Assembly (NCBI RefSeq): GCF_910596095.1
Contig: NC_056538.1
Span: 32,434,094-32,498,093 of the forward strand
DNA from: Thunnus maccoyii
Lineage: Eukaryota > Chordata > Actinopteri > Scombriformes > Scombridae
Reading direction: 5' to 3'
DNA length: 64,000 nucleotides
Shown here: positions 26,696 through 38,800 of the stretch, piece by piece
Numbering within the stretch: the stretch's first letter is position 1
Layout of the letters: each line of letters starts with the position of its first letter
Made by a program: the position numbers and the translations under genes
Notes under the pieces: model-generated
The model's input: the letters and a program-made list of their open reading frames with translations, nothing else
Told to the model about the DNA's origin: nothing
Database searches by the model: none

Positions 26696-27890
26696 TTTTT
26701 TTCTAGAATACACCTCTTGGTGCTACTTGGACACATCATCAGTGATGAACCCAAGGTCATAGGGTGTTTCGGGTCTTAGATCATCAGACACCCTCGCCCG
26801 GGCGACCCAGTCAGGGGTGATCAGCCCCCGACTTGTGTTCTAGATTACAACTGAAGGGAAGGTAGTTCATTATTTCTCTCCACTGTGTTTCCTCCATATC
26901 TACACTCCAACCTTAATCAAACCGTCTCACTGAATCATCCTCAGGTCAGTTTACAATAGGAACAGTCTCTCACTTTGTGTCTGAGGGTCCAGGTTCATTA
27001 CTGAGATCTGGAAGAAAATCTTTGGACTGGTCACTCTTCAAAGACACACAGCTGGATACTGGAGACTCTGCTCTCTGTCTGTGGAAAAGACAATTGTTTT
27101 ACATATATCATTAGTTCTTGTAAAGAGCGGACGTAACATGAAACATGGCACAAGGACACGCGTTAATAATGACAACAAATACTTATGTTCATATCTTCTG
27201 AGCTGAAAACAGATGTGAGAGCAAAGGGACTTGAACTTCTACATGTGTAAACTCTGAATGAATATGACACACATCCTGAACATTTATCTACTGTAAAATC
27301 ACAATTTATTTGTAGAGTCTGATGCCTGCATGTAGTTTTACTGTATCATTTACAGACATTTTCATGAGCTGCACAGCTTTACTAAACACATCAGGTGCCA
27401 CTTTATATTTAGATGGATAAACCTGCTGCATAAGATCTTCAGACACTCACTAATAACTGATGGAGATGGTTGTAGCAGAGTGTGGGTTATCAGTCAGTGG
27501 TGTTTGTTTTTAAATGACATTTCAACACTGAATCATCATCAGGTAAGTTCACAGTAGAAACAGTCACTTACTTTGTGTCTGAGGGTTCAGGTTCATTACT
27601 GAATTCTGGAGGACGACCTTTGGACTGGTTACTTTTCAAAGACTGACAGCTGGATATTGGAGACTCTGCTCCATTCTCCTCTTCCTCCAAATCATCCATC
27701 TTCTGGAGTCTGAGAGGTAAACCAGTAACACTGGAGACACACACACATACACAGTAATAAACCCAGTCTTACCTCTAAACTTAGTAGCGTCTTATAGTTT
27801 ACATTACTTTAATTAAAACCATGTGTGTTTTCCAGCCGCCACAATGATAAACTCCGACTCTGGTTTAAATCCAACAAACAGACTTTAGAT

Positions 27891-29100
27891 CAGGGCTCTC
27901 AAACTCAAATTACGTAGGGGCCGCTGGAGGCAGAGTCTGGGTGAGGCTGGGAAGCATCAGGTATTCCACAAAAAAGCTTAGCAGGCGCAGGCTAGAATAG
28001 CAGGCGCCGTGCTTTTGATTTTTGAACGTCGTCATAAAATTAGTGAAACAAATGGCATTATAAATAAATATCTTCATAATGCTTATTGTGCAAGGCATTT
28101 AGTATGGAGTAAAATGTTTTGAGGAATAAATCTCTTTCTGCAAATGATTCAGTACATTCCATTCACCCAAAAGATTTCTTCGAATAATTTGTCCGTGAAT
28201 GTCCCATCATTGCAGAGCAAACGTGGAAAACATGAAGCCGGGACAGTGGGACACCATTATCCCATGGTTTGCAGCCATGGAGGCGTTATTCATTGGCTTT
28301 TATTTTCTATAATAACTCCATGGATGCAGCGGCGTTGTCAAATCAAATATGACGTGTGGCACAGCAGCATCAGCTGTGCGGTGTTTTGTTACACTCTGTA
28401 TTTATGATCTTTGTCGGATAAACATAAATGTGTTCATGAAAAATATGCACATACATTATTATCTGCCAGACTTATAAAGACGTAGATACACCTGGTTCTG
28501 TTTTTTTTTTAATGTCACACACTGTGGAATCACATGCACGAGTCTCATTTGCTGTCACAGTGAGCCAAAAATGGATGTAAAGGTCTTTAAACCTCCGTTT
28601 GTACGTCAACAGTTGTGTCCGTTCCGCTCATCAGACCTCAGTGAGAATTACGCCCAGGCTCTCGAACAGCTGATCATTACGCACGGCTGCTGTGGATATT
28701 TGAAACGACTTTACCCCTAAGCCATCACATTTTTCTGCAAACCGTCACCACTGTAAAGTATCAGTCATCATTATTAAACATCAGAAGAATGATAAATGAT
28801 TTATTGATAGAGCTCGTGTTGAAACGGACTTTACAAAGTGCTTCAAAACAAAATGAAATGATCGGTAACAGAGAGATGATGCTGAAATAAACGGAATGAT
28901 GCTTTAATAAGGTTTAATAATTCACCTTTGAATTTCACTGAAAGCTGTGTAGCAAAAATAACGACACAATCTAGCGTGAGGTGTGCACATTCTTCCTGTA
29001 TAGATAGCATAGTTGTTGTGAAGCAGCATTCCACGCACAACACAGTAAAGTGCCATTCACATAAAACTAACATTAAACTTTCGCGAGATTGAGACCCATG
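27891..29100. mobile_element. hAT-like non-autonomous transposon (1.2 kb)
   Basis: Starts CAGGGCTCTCAAACTC and ends with the reverse complement of CATGGGTCTCAATCTC. It is flanked by an 8-bp duplication with one mismatch (CTTTAGAT / GTTTAGAT). The proximal copy of the NLR 5' region reads straight through this point (CAGACTTAGATAAACACC) and so provides the empty site. Eight-base target duplication is characteristic of hAT transposons. No transposase frame inside. Confidence 0.8.
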
Positions 29101-29467
29101 GTTTAGATAAACACCTGTCTAGCACTTGTCTAGTGTCTAGTGACTTCTCTCTATTTTGACCACACCGGTGTGTTATGTAACATCGCTGTGAGGAAGCAAA
29201 ACCCCGGAAAAGAAAAAAAGGAAACAACATTTGAAGATATCAACATTGTGATTTCATACTTTTCTGACACAGTTTGATCAATTTAACTATTACGCCAAAA
29301 AGCAATCAGCAATTATCAATAATAACAGTAATCATTATTGGCAGCCCTAATATTAACACTCACCCTGCATCGGACTGTTGTCCTTCTTCTGCTCGTTAAA
29401 ATGGAGTCTGACTGTTTACTTACACTTTCAGTTTTTGACCTACGACTTTCTTCTTTACTGGAAGTCA

Positions 29468-29470
<3 letters not shown>

Positions 29471-29537
<67 letters not shown>

Positions 29538-29541
29538 CGTG
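29471..29541. repeat. (GT)n microsatellite at a duplication junction
   Basis: About 70 bp of GT repeat lying between the NLR 5' UTR exon copy and the rhbdd1-derived segment. Confidence 0.95.
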
Positions 29542-30020
29542 CGTGCTTCTTAAAAAGACAATTTATATAGATGTTTGTGTTGACTGAGTTTCTTTATCCA
29601 ATAATAAATATCCAATAATCTGGGTATAATTTAAAAATGTGTGGAGACAAAGGTTTTATTTGCAAATGCTATCAGCACATAGCTATTTTCACTACCCATC
29701 AATTTGTTGTAACACATAAAGTTTATTATAAGTAAGTATAACTTATTATAGTATATATAAGAAATCAGTCTGTCCATAAATATTAATTGATTTTTTTTTT
29801 ATAAATGCCTTTCTTCAGATGGAAAGAAATCTTTGATTTTTAGGAAGTCACATGAAAACCTGAAGTTTACTGTCTATTCGACTTCACTTTTAGTCACCAC
29901 GAATGACACCATGACATCTATTTGTCAGATGTGCATGAGAGTGAGAGAAATTACACAAAACAACAAAGTTAAAGGACATGGCTGCTGATTTACTGTATTT
30001 TTCTTATTGTCAACAAATCT
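29541..30020 (+). pseudogene. Fragment of the rhbdd1 3' region with internal deletion
   Basis: 29543-29850 is collinear with rhbdd1 intron 5 to exon 6 (about 6375-6760), including the remains of the exon 6 acceptor region (TTCAGATGGAAA). It then jumps to sequence matching 9080-9235, just beyond the rhbdd1 stop (TTTTTAGGAAGTCACATGAA, ACACAAAACAACAAAGTTAAAGGACAT). The last two coding exons are missing, so it encodes nothing. Confidence 0.75.
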
Positions 30021-31085
30021 CAAGTATTGTGTCAGATGTGCTGTGCTAAGCGTATTGTCTCATTTCTGGTTGCCAGCTGTGTTACTAATAGTGTTTTTGC
30101 TTCTCTCAACTCAGTCAATTTTGCTCAGTCTCGGACCCCGAGAAACTGAGATTGGGTTTTGTTTGCTGTTTGTCTGACACGCTATCAAAAAAGATTCACT
30201 GAGATCAAAAAATAAGTTTAATAACTTTTATTAATGAAAAAGATCAACTCATTATGACGTGCACAAAATATGCTCAGAATAATCACCCAGACCCACTCAC
30301 CCTCTCTCTCTTTCTTACCAGCCGCCATACAGGTGAACAAGTGCTCATATGAACTATAGAATATCACTGCCCATATCCATGTGACCTGATTATCAATCGC
30401 CGTGATCGTGCAATAATAAATACACCAAAATAGCCCAAAATATAAACCACACAAAATTACTACTTTGCAATTCATTCCAAATTCACAATTGAACCATTCA
30501 TGGCTCCTACAATCATGATTTCCTTCACGCACCCTTAACATTTTATTAGTTTGGCTTTTGTTATACACCACTGTCCTCTAGTGGATGCTGTAGTAATTAC
30601 AGGAATAATACTCTCCGATACCAAACCCAGTAAAATATTTTATTAGTCTGTAATACTCAATCATCAGTATTCATGCTTCACACAAAGGCAGATGGTAGCA
30701 GCATAAAGAGCAATTAATTATTTATTTTTTCATTTGTCGGTTTATTTCACAGGGACAGTGCACATTAGTAAATGTTGTAAATGAGTTTGTCAACAAGCTA
30801 ATTTTATCTGTAGGTGCCTGAACAGACGTGTGTGTATGTGTTACTTCATCCATTTAACAACAACTGTTAGTAATTAAGGTTTAAGGTTTTTATTGCCATG
30901 TACACAAACTAGCAGTCAACTGTACAATAAAACTCTTAAGATGAGACACCAGCAGGTGCGTCTCAGGTGCAAGTGTTAAAGGTGTTGGACCACCTGCACT
31001 TTCACAGAAACATGATCCCCTGGGGGTGGGTTAGGGGGAATATGTTTGTGGATTTCCTCATTTAAAACTACTTTTTCTTTAAGAT
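30021..31085. other. Intergenic, repeat-derived
   Basis: No gene supported. The segment around 30730-30780 (GGTTTATTTCACAGGGACAGTGCACATTA) resembles the end of a dispersed fish repeat. A 117-codon minus-strand frame at 30218-30571 shows no recognisable domain. Confidence 0.4.
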
Positions 31086-32020
31086 GTATGAGGGCCTCTA
31101 TGTGAAGTACCATTTGGAGGACAAGTCCCATCTCATCTTTAACTGCGACGCTTTGAGAACAAGCCTCGGTCCAGAGAGAAAGTCCTGTGTCAGACTGGGA
31201 GGAAGCATGTGTACCAGCTGCAGCGTACAACCAGGGAGCACATCACGGTGCACTGCTGTGTGAGTGCAGCCGGGGAAAGCATTCCACCTTTCATCATTTA
31301 CCCCGGCTGCCTTAAGCAACACCTATAGACTGGATCAACCCAGTCGCCAGAAGAAAACGTTGGCATTGAACGTTTCTGCAAACCACAGAAACATTGAATA
31401 TCTACGTGTCAACACATGAATTACGTAGCATATTAACATTTCTACCCGTTGAATAATGATGTTTTATGGTGTGACAACGCTGTGGTTAAGGTCTGGTTAG
31501 GTTTAGGCACAAAGACCGGTTGGTTAGGGTTAGGGAAAGATCATGGTTTGGGTTCAAATAAAAATAAAAAATAAAATAAAAATGGCCGATGTCCTGCTAA
31601 AAACACTCGCTTTTGTCGGTTGAAATGGGAAGCAGACATTGGTTTCGAGGTGGTCTCGAACCGTGTTCTCTGCTGATTTCCAACTTGCTGCCAAGAAACT
31701 TACTAACCATCTATCAACCTCTCCTCCTCCTATATACAAAAGATCAACTCATATAGATCACATGTGAACTACGTCACTTTAGAAATGTTAATATGCTACG
31801 TCTTGTAGAAATGTTAATATGCTACGTATTTCATGTGTTGAAATGTAGATATTCAACGTTTCTGTGGTTTGCAGAAACGTACAGTGCCAACGTTTTATTC
31901 TGGTGACCAGGCTGGCTGGATGGGCCCCCCAACGCCCTCTACAGTGTCCGGGAGAAGGGGCACATGGACACGATGCTCTTCCTCAAATGGCTCCGGCACT
32001 TTGTGAATCATGTTGAATGA
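31086..32020 (+). pseudogene. Decayed DDE transposase relic, interrupted by a MITE
   Basis: Two pieces read as a pogo/Tigger-type DDE domain: 31150-31325, where a shifted frame gives HITVHCCVSAAGESIPPFII, and 31910-32020, giving GPPNALYSVREKGHMDTMLF. Stops and a frame change in the first piece, plus the 565-bp insertion between the two, show it is dead. Family assignment rests on motif pattern only. Confidence 0.6.
31343..31907. mobile_element. MITE with arms of about 105 bp
   Basis: The left end (GTCGCCAGAAGAAAACGTTGGC...) and the reverse complement of the right end (GTCACCAGAATAAAACGTTGGC...) match with few differences for about 105 bases, through TACGTAGCATATTAACATTT. No coding capacity. 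Inserted within the transposase relic; no clear target duplication. Confidence 0.85.
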
Positions 32021-33209
32021 GGAGATTTCATTTTCTTGTTTCTTATGAACTGAACTCAATGTGTGTTTTTTCCTTCTATTTATTATTTTCTATAAATTGT
32101 TTTATGTCAATAACCTACATCGTATGATTGTGGCTCCCACTGCTGGGATAAACCTATTGTGCGGGTTGTGGACATCTGTAATTAACCCACTTGTGTCTAT
32201 TGATTGTGAAATTGCCATTACACATGCTGATGAAGGGCGTCTTGCCCAAAACATCTGTGTGGCAATTAAAAAAATCAGTTTGGAATTATCTACTATTCTT
32301 TCTTTTTCACCATAGAAAAATCAACATCAGTGTTTTGTGTATTATTTCAGGAGTGCTGAGTGTCTGCAAGCAATTTTCATGACAGTGATTACATAGATTG
32401 TTACTGACTCAAGGAGGTAAACAACACTTCTAAACAAGAAAACCCTTCTCAATGTTGTTTTTATCATCTGATCACTGTCCATTGATTCTTTACTCACAGC
32501 TTTATTTATTCACACAGTCTGATTGAGACACAGCTTGAAGAAATAAAGATGAACAGAAAATATTTATATGAATGTATCGACATCTGCTTGTCTCGTGGTC
32601 ATGAACTTTTACTGATCACATTCCTGACCCCCGGAGGATGAACCCTTTGTATTTTAACCCCTCACGGACACTTTCATAATGAAAACTGCAGACTGCCAGA
32701 AATGTTGTTACAATATTTCCAAAGCACTTCCCCAAGATCAATTTACTGCAGTTTATAAAGGCAGTTTATACCAGCATGAACTGGTTTGAAAATACTACAG
32801 GTGCAAAGTAACTAGTACTAGTAACTAGTAATAAGTTCAGCTTCACTTAGCTGCTAAAAACGATGTAGACTAGATGTTTTAATATTGAGGAAGTTTTTAT
32901 TTTTATTTTATTTTTATTAGGGAAGTCATTCACAGTCCAGGTTTGTAAGACATTTGAGTACATAAATCTCATTTACATAAATACATATTAATATAGAAAC
33001 AACTAGACAAAACAAACAAAAAACAAAAACAATATACTGCAATAACCTTGTTAAAATAAAACTTGTCTTCCTTCTGTTACTCTCCCTTTCATTTTACTTT
33101 AAGTAACTAACTATGAACATTTGTACAAACAATGTCACACACACTCATAAATCCATGGAAATCCTCTCCTTATATCACAGTAGTAGTCCATTGGAGATGG
33201 CAATTTCCA
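32021..33209. other. Intergenic, possible LINE tail
   Basis: The stretch at 32110-32290 (GATGAAGGGCGTCTTGCCCAAAACATC...) has the look of a LINE 3' end. The rest is AT-rich with nothing I can name. Confidence 0.35.
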
Positions 33210-33548
33210 TTAAATCAGGTCAGGTCTACGTGAGCTCATGTACTTGATCCATTTTAACCACATTCCCCTAAATATTTCCATTTGCATTTTTATAGAAAAT
33301 GTTATTCTTTCCATTATGTAAATTTCATAAATAATTTTTAACCAGTCTTCTCGTGATGGAGCATCTGGTTGCAACCACTTCCAAGTCAAGGCTTTTTCCC
33401 CTCCAATAAGTAATATTCTCATTAGGTAATTATCTGCCTTTGTCTGGATATTCTGTATGACAGTACCCATACACATTGTCAGAGCATCAAATGGAAAAAT
33501 GATTTGATGAGGAGGTTTTGTCCTTTTTTTATCGTCTTTGTTAATCAT
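33210..33548 (-). mobile_element. LINE-1-type ORF2 C-terminal fragment
   Basis: Minus-strand frame with WKWLQPDAPSREDWLKIIYE, then YIMERITFSIKMQMEIF and WLKWIKYM, the pattern I associate with the extreme C-terminus of fish L1-like reverse transcriptase proteins. The frame at 33554-33766 upstream may be a degraded continuation. Truncated and inactive. Confidence 0.65.
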
Positions 33549-34232
33549 CTTTTCTAATAAACCTGTTCTTCAGAATGTGCCTTCTTGAATGGAAATGAGG
33601 CAGATATTTGCAGTTTGTACTGGTTGCCAGTTTGCTGGATCCAGACCTTTGAATCTGCCCACTCCACCGAGTCCAGTTGACTGATTCTGTTGGAAACAGA
33701 GTGTAACGAGTTGACAATACTGTCTGATATCAGGCAAGGTTGCCAGTAGATCCTGAGAAATGCCACAGATTGTCTAATGTTGCTTTAACAGAGGAGGACA
33801 GGATCATATTTATGTGATCAAGCTGTCGACCCTCCCCAGGCTTCACTGCATACAGAGTTTAACTTCATTGTCAAGTTTACAATGTTGAGAAGTGCTGTTG
33901 TACAGGAAGCAGGTGGCTTTATAAACAATTCCATTTCTCTGTGATGCTATTAATCTTTAACATCATCAGGGGAAAAGACACCACAGTGTCATGTGAGGAA
34001 ACTGCACTTTACACTGTGCTAGTCCAGGTTGTAACAAACACTTCCATCACACAAAAAGGACAACAAGGCTGCATTCAGGAGACATTATACAAGTTGTCAC
34101 AGGTAAGTAAACTAACTCAGACTGTACCTAGATACTTCAGAGGCTCAGCTGCATCCTTTATATGAGCATGAAGGACCATCACTCATATTTTGACTGTTAC
34201 TTTACATTAAAATGTAAAGCTGTATTGTTAAT

Positions 34233-35059
34233 TTTAAAGCTATAATATGTAATTATTCCACATTAAAATGTCTAAAAACAACTAGACCTATGTTATATAT
34301 GTTGTTGAGTTGTGTACTTACGTTATCCCAAATGTTTCCAACAATTTTCAAACCCAGAGAAATCTGTAATTTAATCAAAGTAACGGACCGTTTCATTTGG
34401 TCGCCTGTCAATGGCGTCATACCTCCTCTACCAAAGAGTAAACACGCACAAGATGCATACGGCGGCGCTGTGTTTGTCCGCTACAATGGCGTCTACCAAA
34501 GAGTAACGTTATACACATACAAGATAATTCATCGACGTTGTGGTTGTTCAACAGAAACTAAATTGACTTTTATTCTGTTTTAAGCCACATTTTTATGATA
34601 AACTTTTTAGATCTTGGTCATTTTTAACTATATCTTTTAACTGGATGAAGGATTTTAGTCATTGGACGTTTGGATCTTAAGTTATCAGAGGAACAAGCTG
34701 AGCAAACGTTAGCAGCAGCTCGGCTAACAGCCCCTACTGGACGTCCTGTGCCAGCTGAACAGCTTCAGAGAAACACTGATTTTTAACGTGAAACTGCTTT
34801 ATTCAGTGTTTTTACTGGTTTTAATCACTGGGTCCGTTTGTTTGGAGAGGAGGAGACCTCTGCAGGTAATTCAGCTCCCAGTAAAAACATCCTGAATGAT
34901 GAACACTGGAGTAATCCTAATCCGAAGAAGCAAGTTGTTTAACAATGAAGACAAAAACTCCCATGATCCCTTGCTACTTCACACTGTCACCACACTCCGT
35001 CTTTTGTTATTGTTTTGATTGAGACCCCTAGCGGCTGAAATTACATATTGTGCGTTTAA
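34233..35059. mobile_element. Non-autonomous DNA transposon (TTTAAAGC ends)
   Basis: Opens TTTAAAGCTATAATATGTAATTATTCC and closes as the reverse complement of TTAAACGCACAATATGTAATTTCAGC, an imperfect terminal inverted repeat. The interior carries no transposase. I recognise the 5' sequence as a dispersed fish repeat, probably hAT-like. Confidence 0.7.
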
Positions 35060-35817
35060 GTTTTTCTGTTTTCCATCAGCTGCACGTCAAACTGATTCAC
35101 AAACTAACTTTAAAAACATTAACAACATTTAGGTTGACAACTAAACGAACAGATACTTACTGAAAGGTCAATATTGGTCCAATATTTTCCCTCCTGTGAC
35201 TTATTTGCACTGACTCGTCCATCCATGTAACGGGCTGTATGTATGTCAGGCACTGTTAAGTGTCAGCATGAATTGTAAAACTCTACTTGTATGTTTCAAT
35301 AAGTCAAATTCCTGAATAGTAAATTTAAACACCTGAAATTAAAGTGAATTTGAAAAATGTATTTTTATATTTAAATGACAGATTTTGCTGCTTCCAACAG
35401 TTAAAGAGCAGAATTTGCTTTATCTGTCACATCTTTTTACAGCTGCATTGATTCATTTTTCTTTTGGCCACTTGAGGGCAGCTGAAAAAAAGTGAAATCA
35501 CATCATTTTACATATCATCACCTTGTAAAGTTAATACAGCAAACATGTTAGCATCTGTTTACACGTCCAACAAGTACGGAGCAACATTACGATTCATTTG
35601 GAGATGTGTTTGTGTCCACCTGATGAGTCTATGTTCAATATTCACTCTGCTTCTGTCTCTGGGTTGGTAAGTTAGTGTAATATTAAACTCAACGGTTTTT
35701 AAAATTCTGTTACCTGCAGCCCTGCTATGAATCCAGCCCTTACAACCAGCTCTTGTCATTTAATTGCACTTGAACCATAAAAACACAGCTGACTGTTATT
35801 TCCTCTACAGGTTGAAC

Positions 35818-38800
35818 ATGTTAACTAGGTGGTTAACTTTCACAGCTTTTCTGGCTGGCTCAGCCAATCCAGAAAGAGCAGCTCTTGGTCAGGGCTCCGT
35901 GACTGTCACACCGACCTGCAGGATCAAAGGTCATCCAGAGGTGGAGCTGACGTTAAACTGTGGAGATGGAAAGAAAGCAGGTCAGTGAAACAGAGAAGAC
36001 TTAGGGTGAGCCTGAAAGATCAGTGCACCGCAACTTTAAAAAAAACACATGACAAAACACATGCAAATGAAGAAAATACTTTCATCAGTTTGACAAACCT
36101 CCTAATCTTCTAGCTAAGTAGCAATTAAGCTAATGCTAGATAATGATGCTACGATAGCTGTTGGACTCAGATAACGTTAACATTAAAGGATATGAGACTG
36201 AATGACAAGCCAGTAGCGAGCTATCTGGATAACTGCTCCTTCCTACAATGTAAGACATGCTGAAATTTAGCTGGCCAATATCAGTGATAATGGCTGACAC
36301 TGTATCCATAAAAACATAGATTTCTGCATTGGGTTGCACCCATAGACTGTAAAAAATATGGATGTAGCCACCATGACGTCACCCATTGGTTTCTGAAGAG
36401 CAGTTTTGAAGCTCAGAGGGGGGCGGCCCCGGCTGTCGCCATCTTGGCAGTGCCTGACTCCACCTAACTCCTGACCAATCCAAAATGGGTAAAGAGGTGG
36501 AGCTGAGGCGGGCCAAATGAAGCCTGGTTGCTGAAACAAGCCACCTAGCGACCTGTCACTCAAAGTGGCCACGTCCTTAGTTATGCATAACTTTAAGGCT
36601 TAATAACATTTAAATGGATGAGTTATAAAAAACTCACCCCCCTACAGTTGTCATGAAAGGGGAAATTAGCTATAGAGATGAAACTGTTTTTTATACCAGG
36701 CTGTAAACATGTTTATTTCTGCACTGCGCTATCAGAATTTGATCCATTTGGTCCGGTAACATTTGGAAAGTCTAGAAGAGCCGCATGATTAACAGCCAGT
36801 GCGGCAATGTCCTGCCCAACATGAGATTTAAAAACTCTGTTTACTGTGAATTACAGAGAGATTTATCTGGAGGTGATAGGCTTAATCAGCTTTGTGTGAA
36901 CTCCTTTTGTAAGGGCTTGAATGTAGCACACATTCATTTATATGTAAAAGTTCTGCATTGCAGGTTTAAATTTTTCCTCAGGTTGTCTTTGGTCGCCAAA
37001 ACTCCGAATCACCTGTCAGTGGAAGCATCTCACAGTGAGATTTAGGGCTCTGTTTTGGATTGATGACCAAAGATTTCATCACATTTCTCTCACTATTATT
37101 ACTCACTATTATATCTCAACTTTTGTCTCAGACGGACCAAAATCGCACATAGTAAAGGGGCCTTTTAGTCACTCAACACCACATCTGTGGCACTGACCTC
37201 CAAGCCTGTTGGTTCCCACTGAAGATTTTACAAAACAGTTTAAAAATATACTGTTTTGTTTATTAAAAAGACTTATATTGTGAGGAAGATGGAAGAAGAT
37301 ATATCAGGCTTTGGATACACACACAATACTTATTAGTAGATCAGTTCATTGTTGGTTTTAGTCTTCTTGTGGAATTTGTAACAGTAAGAAAGATTTAGAC
37401 CATCACTGGACTTTTCCTTTAATTTCAGTTCTTGTATGGTTGTCACACCATCAGCATGTACCTGCATCTCTGTAACTCCTCCTCCTTTCCTGTATAGGTG
37501 TGGTTGAGTACTGGCACACCCCCTTTGGAGACTTCCACACCCCCAGTTTCCACAATAAACTGGACCCTGTCTTTATGCACCATGATGGGAGCCTGGTGAT
37601 CCCCAACACCAGCCGTCTCCACGGCGGTTTTTACTACTGCCTCCAGCAGCACACAGAGGGAACCACACTGTGGCCGTACGAGCTCCATGTTGGTCCCGAC
37701 GATCAAAAGAACCAAGAACACGGCGGATATGAGGAAGGCAGCAGCTGTGATGCGTTAAGGTTCAGGAGGGATGTTGGGTCTGAGGAGGAGGAGCAGGGAG
37801 GCGTTTCAGATGAGCAGTTTGCAGCAGCTGTGGCAGCGTCGGTGCTGCTGACGTTTGTGCTGGGCTTCAGCGCCGGAGCTCTGAGCAGGACTCATGTTCT
37901 CAGGTGCGTTCTGGGCCCTTACATCCTGTCTTTTATTCACACTGGGATCAGATCCCCCAAATCAAACAACGTTTCTGTTAAATTATTGTGCAGATGTCTT
38001 GTCAGTAAATGCTAAAAACAAGATGTTCTGTTATTGATCAAAGAAGTACGGTGGCCCTGAAGTGCACATCACAACGACAAATGGACGCTCTCCTATTGAC
38101 AAGGATCATCGCTGATTGGACGGACGCACTGTCTGTCTTTTTAACAGGAAGGAGGCGCTGTCCGCCTTCATTTGGGGTCCATGTAGTCTCCGCCCAAAGC
38201 TGTGTTCAACTTGATTCATAACAGGAAAAACAATCAATGTATTACTTTGTTTTTCTGTTTTTCGTGTGAAGGAAAAAAAAAGAAAATCCACATGCTTTCA
38301 TACATATATACAGCGCCTCCTTCCTGTTAAAAAGATGAACAGTGCACCCATCCAATCAGCGATGATCCTTGTCAATAGGAGAGCGTCCAATCAGCAACAA
38401 GCTTTGTCGGTAGCAGGTACCTACCTTTTCCTGTAGAAGTTAATGTTGTTGTGTTTTCTGCTTTTGAGGTTGTGTTTTGTTATTTGTTGTTGTGTTTTCC
38501 TATTTGTCGTTGTGATGTGCACTTCAGGGCCACCGTAAAGAAGCAATAGGAATTAAATCCAATGCTGACATGTCTGCAGCTGGAACCTCTCAGCAGAGCT
38601 GGAGACTTAAAGCCTCTGGAAATGTGGCCCGAAATAGAAAAAAATGCATATATGATATCAAAGTTGAGTGTCTCATTAAGTATCCACAAAAATATTGGCT
38701 CAATATTTGGTTCAAAAACAGCTCATTTGGCTGCTCAAATCATTTCTGAGGACTGTGGGGGCGTGTTCAGATCACATTTGATTGACAGCTCACTTCCAGC

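Larger units (their letters stand above)
26838..29740 (-). pseudogene. Distal copy of the NLR 5' region (no NACHT attached)
   Basis: Contains copies of the repeat exon (26974-27078), the ATG exon (27572-27709, ATG at 27699) and the 5' UTR exon (donor near 29363), with only scattered substitutions and small indels against the proximal copy. No FISNA-NACHT exon follows before the proximal copy begins. It is therefore either an alternative upstream promoter/leader for the same gene or a dead duplicate. The ATG exon frame is intact. Confidence 0.75.
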
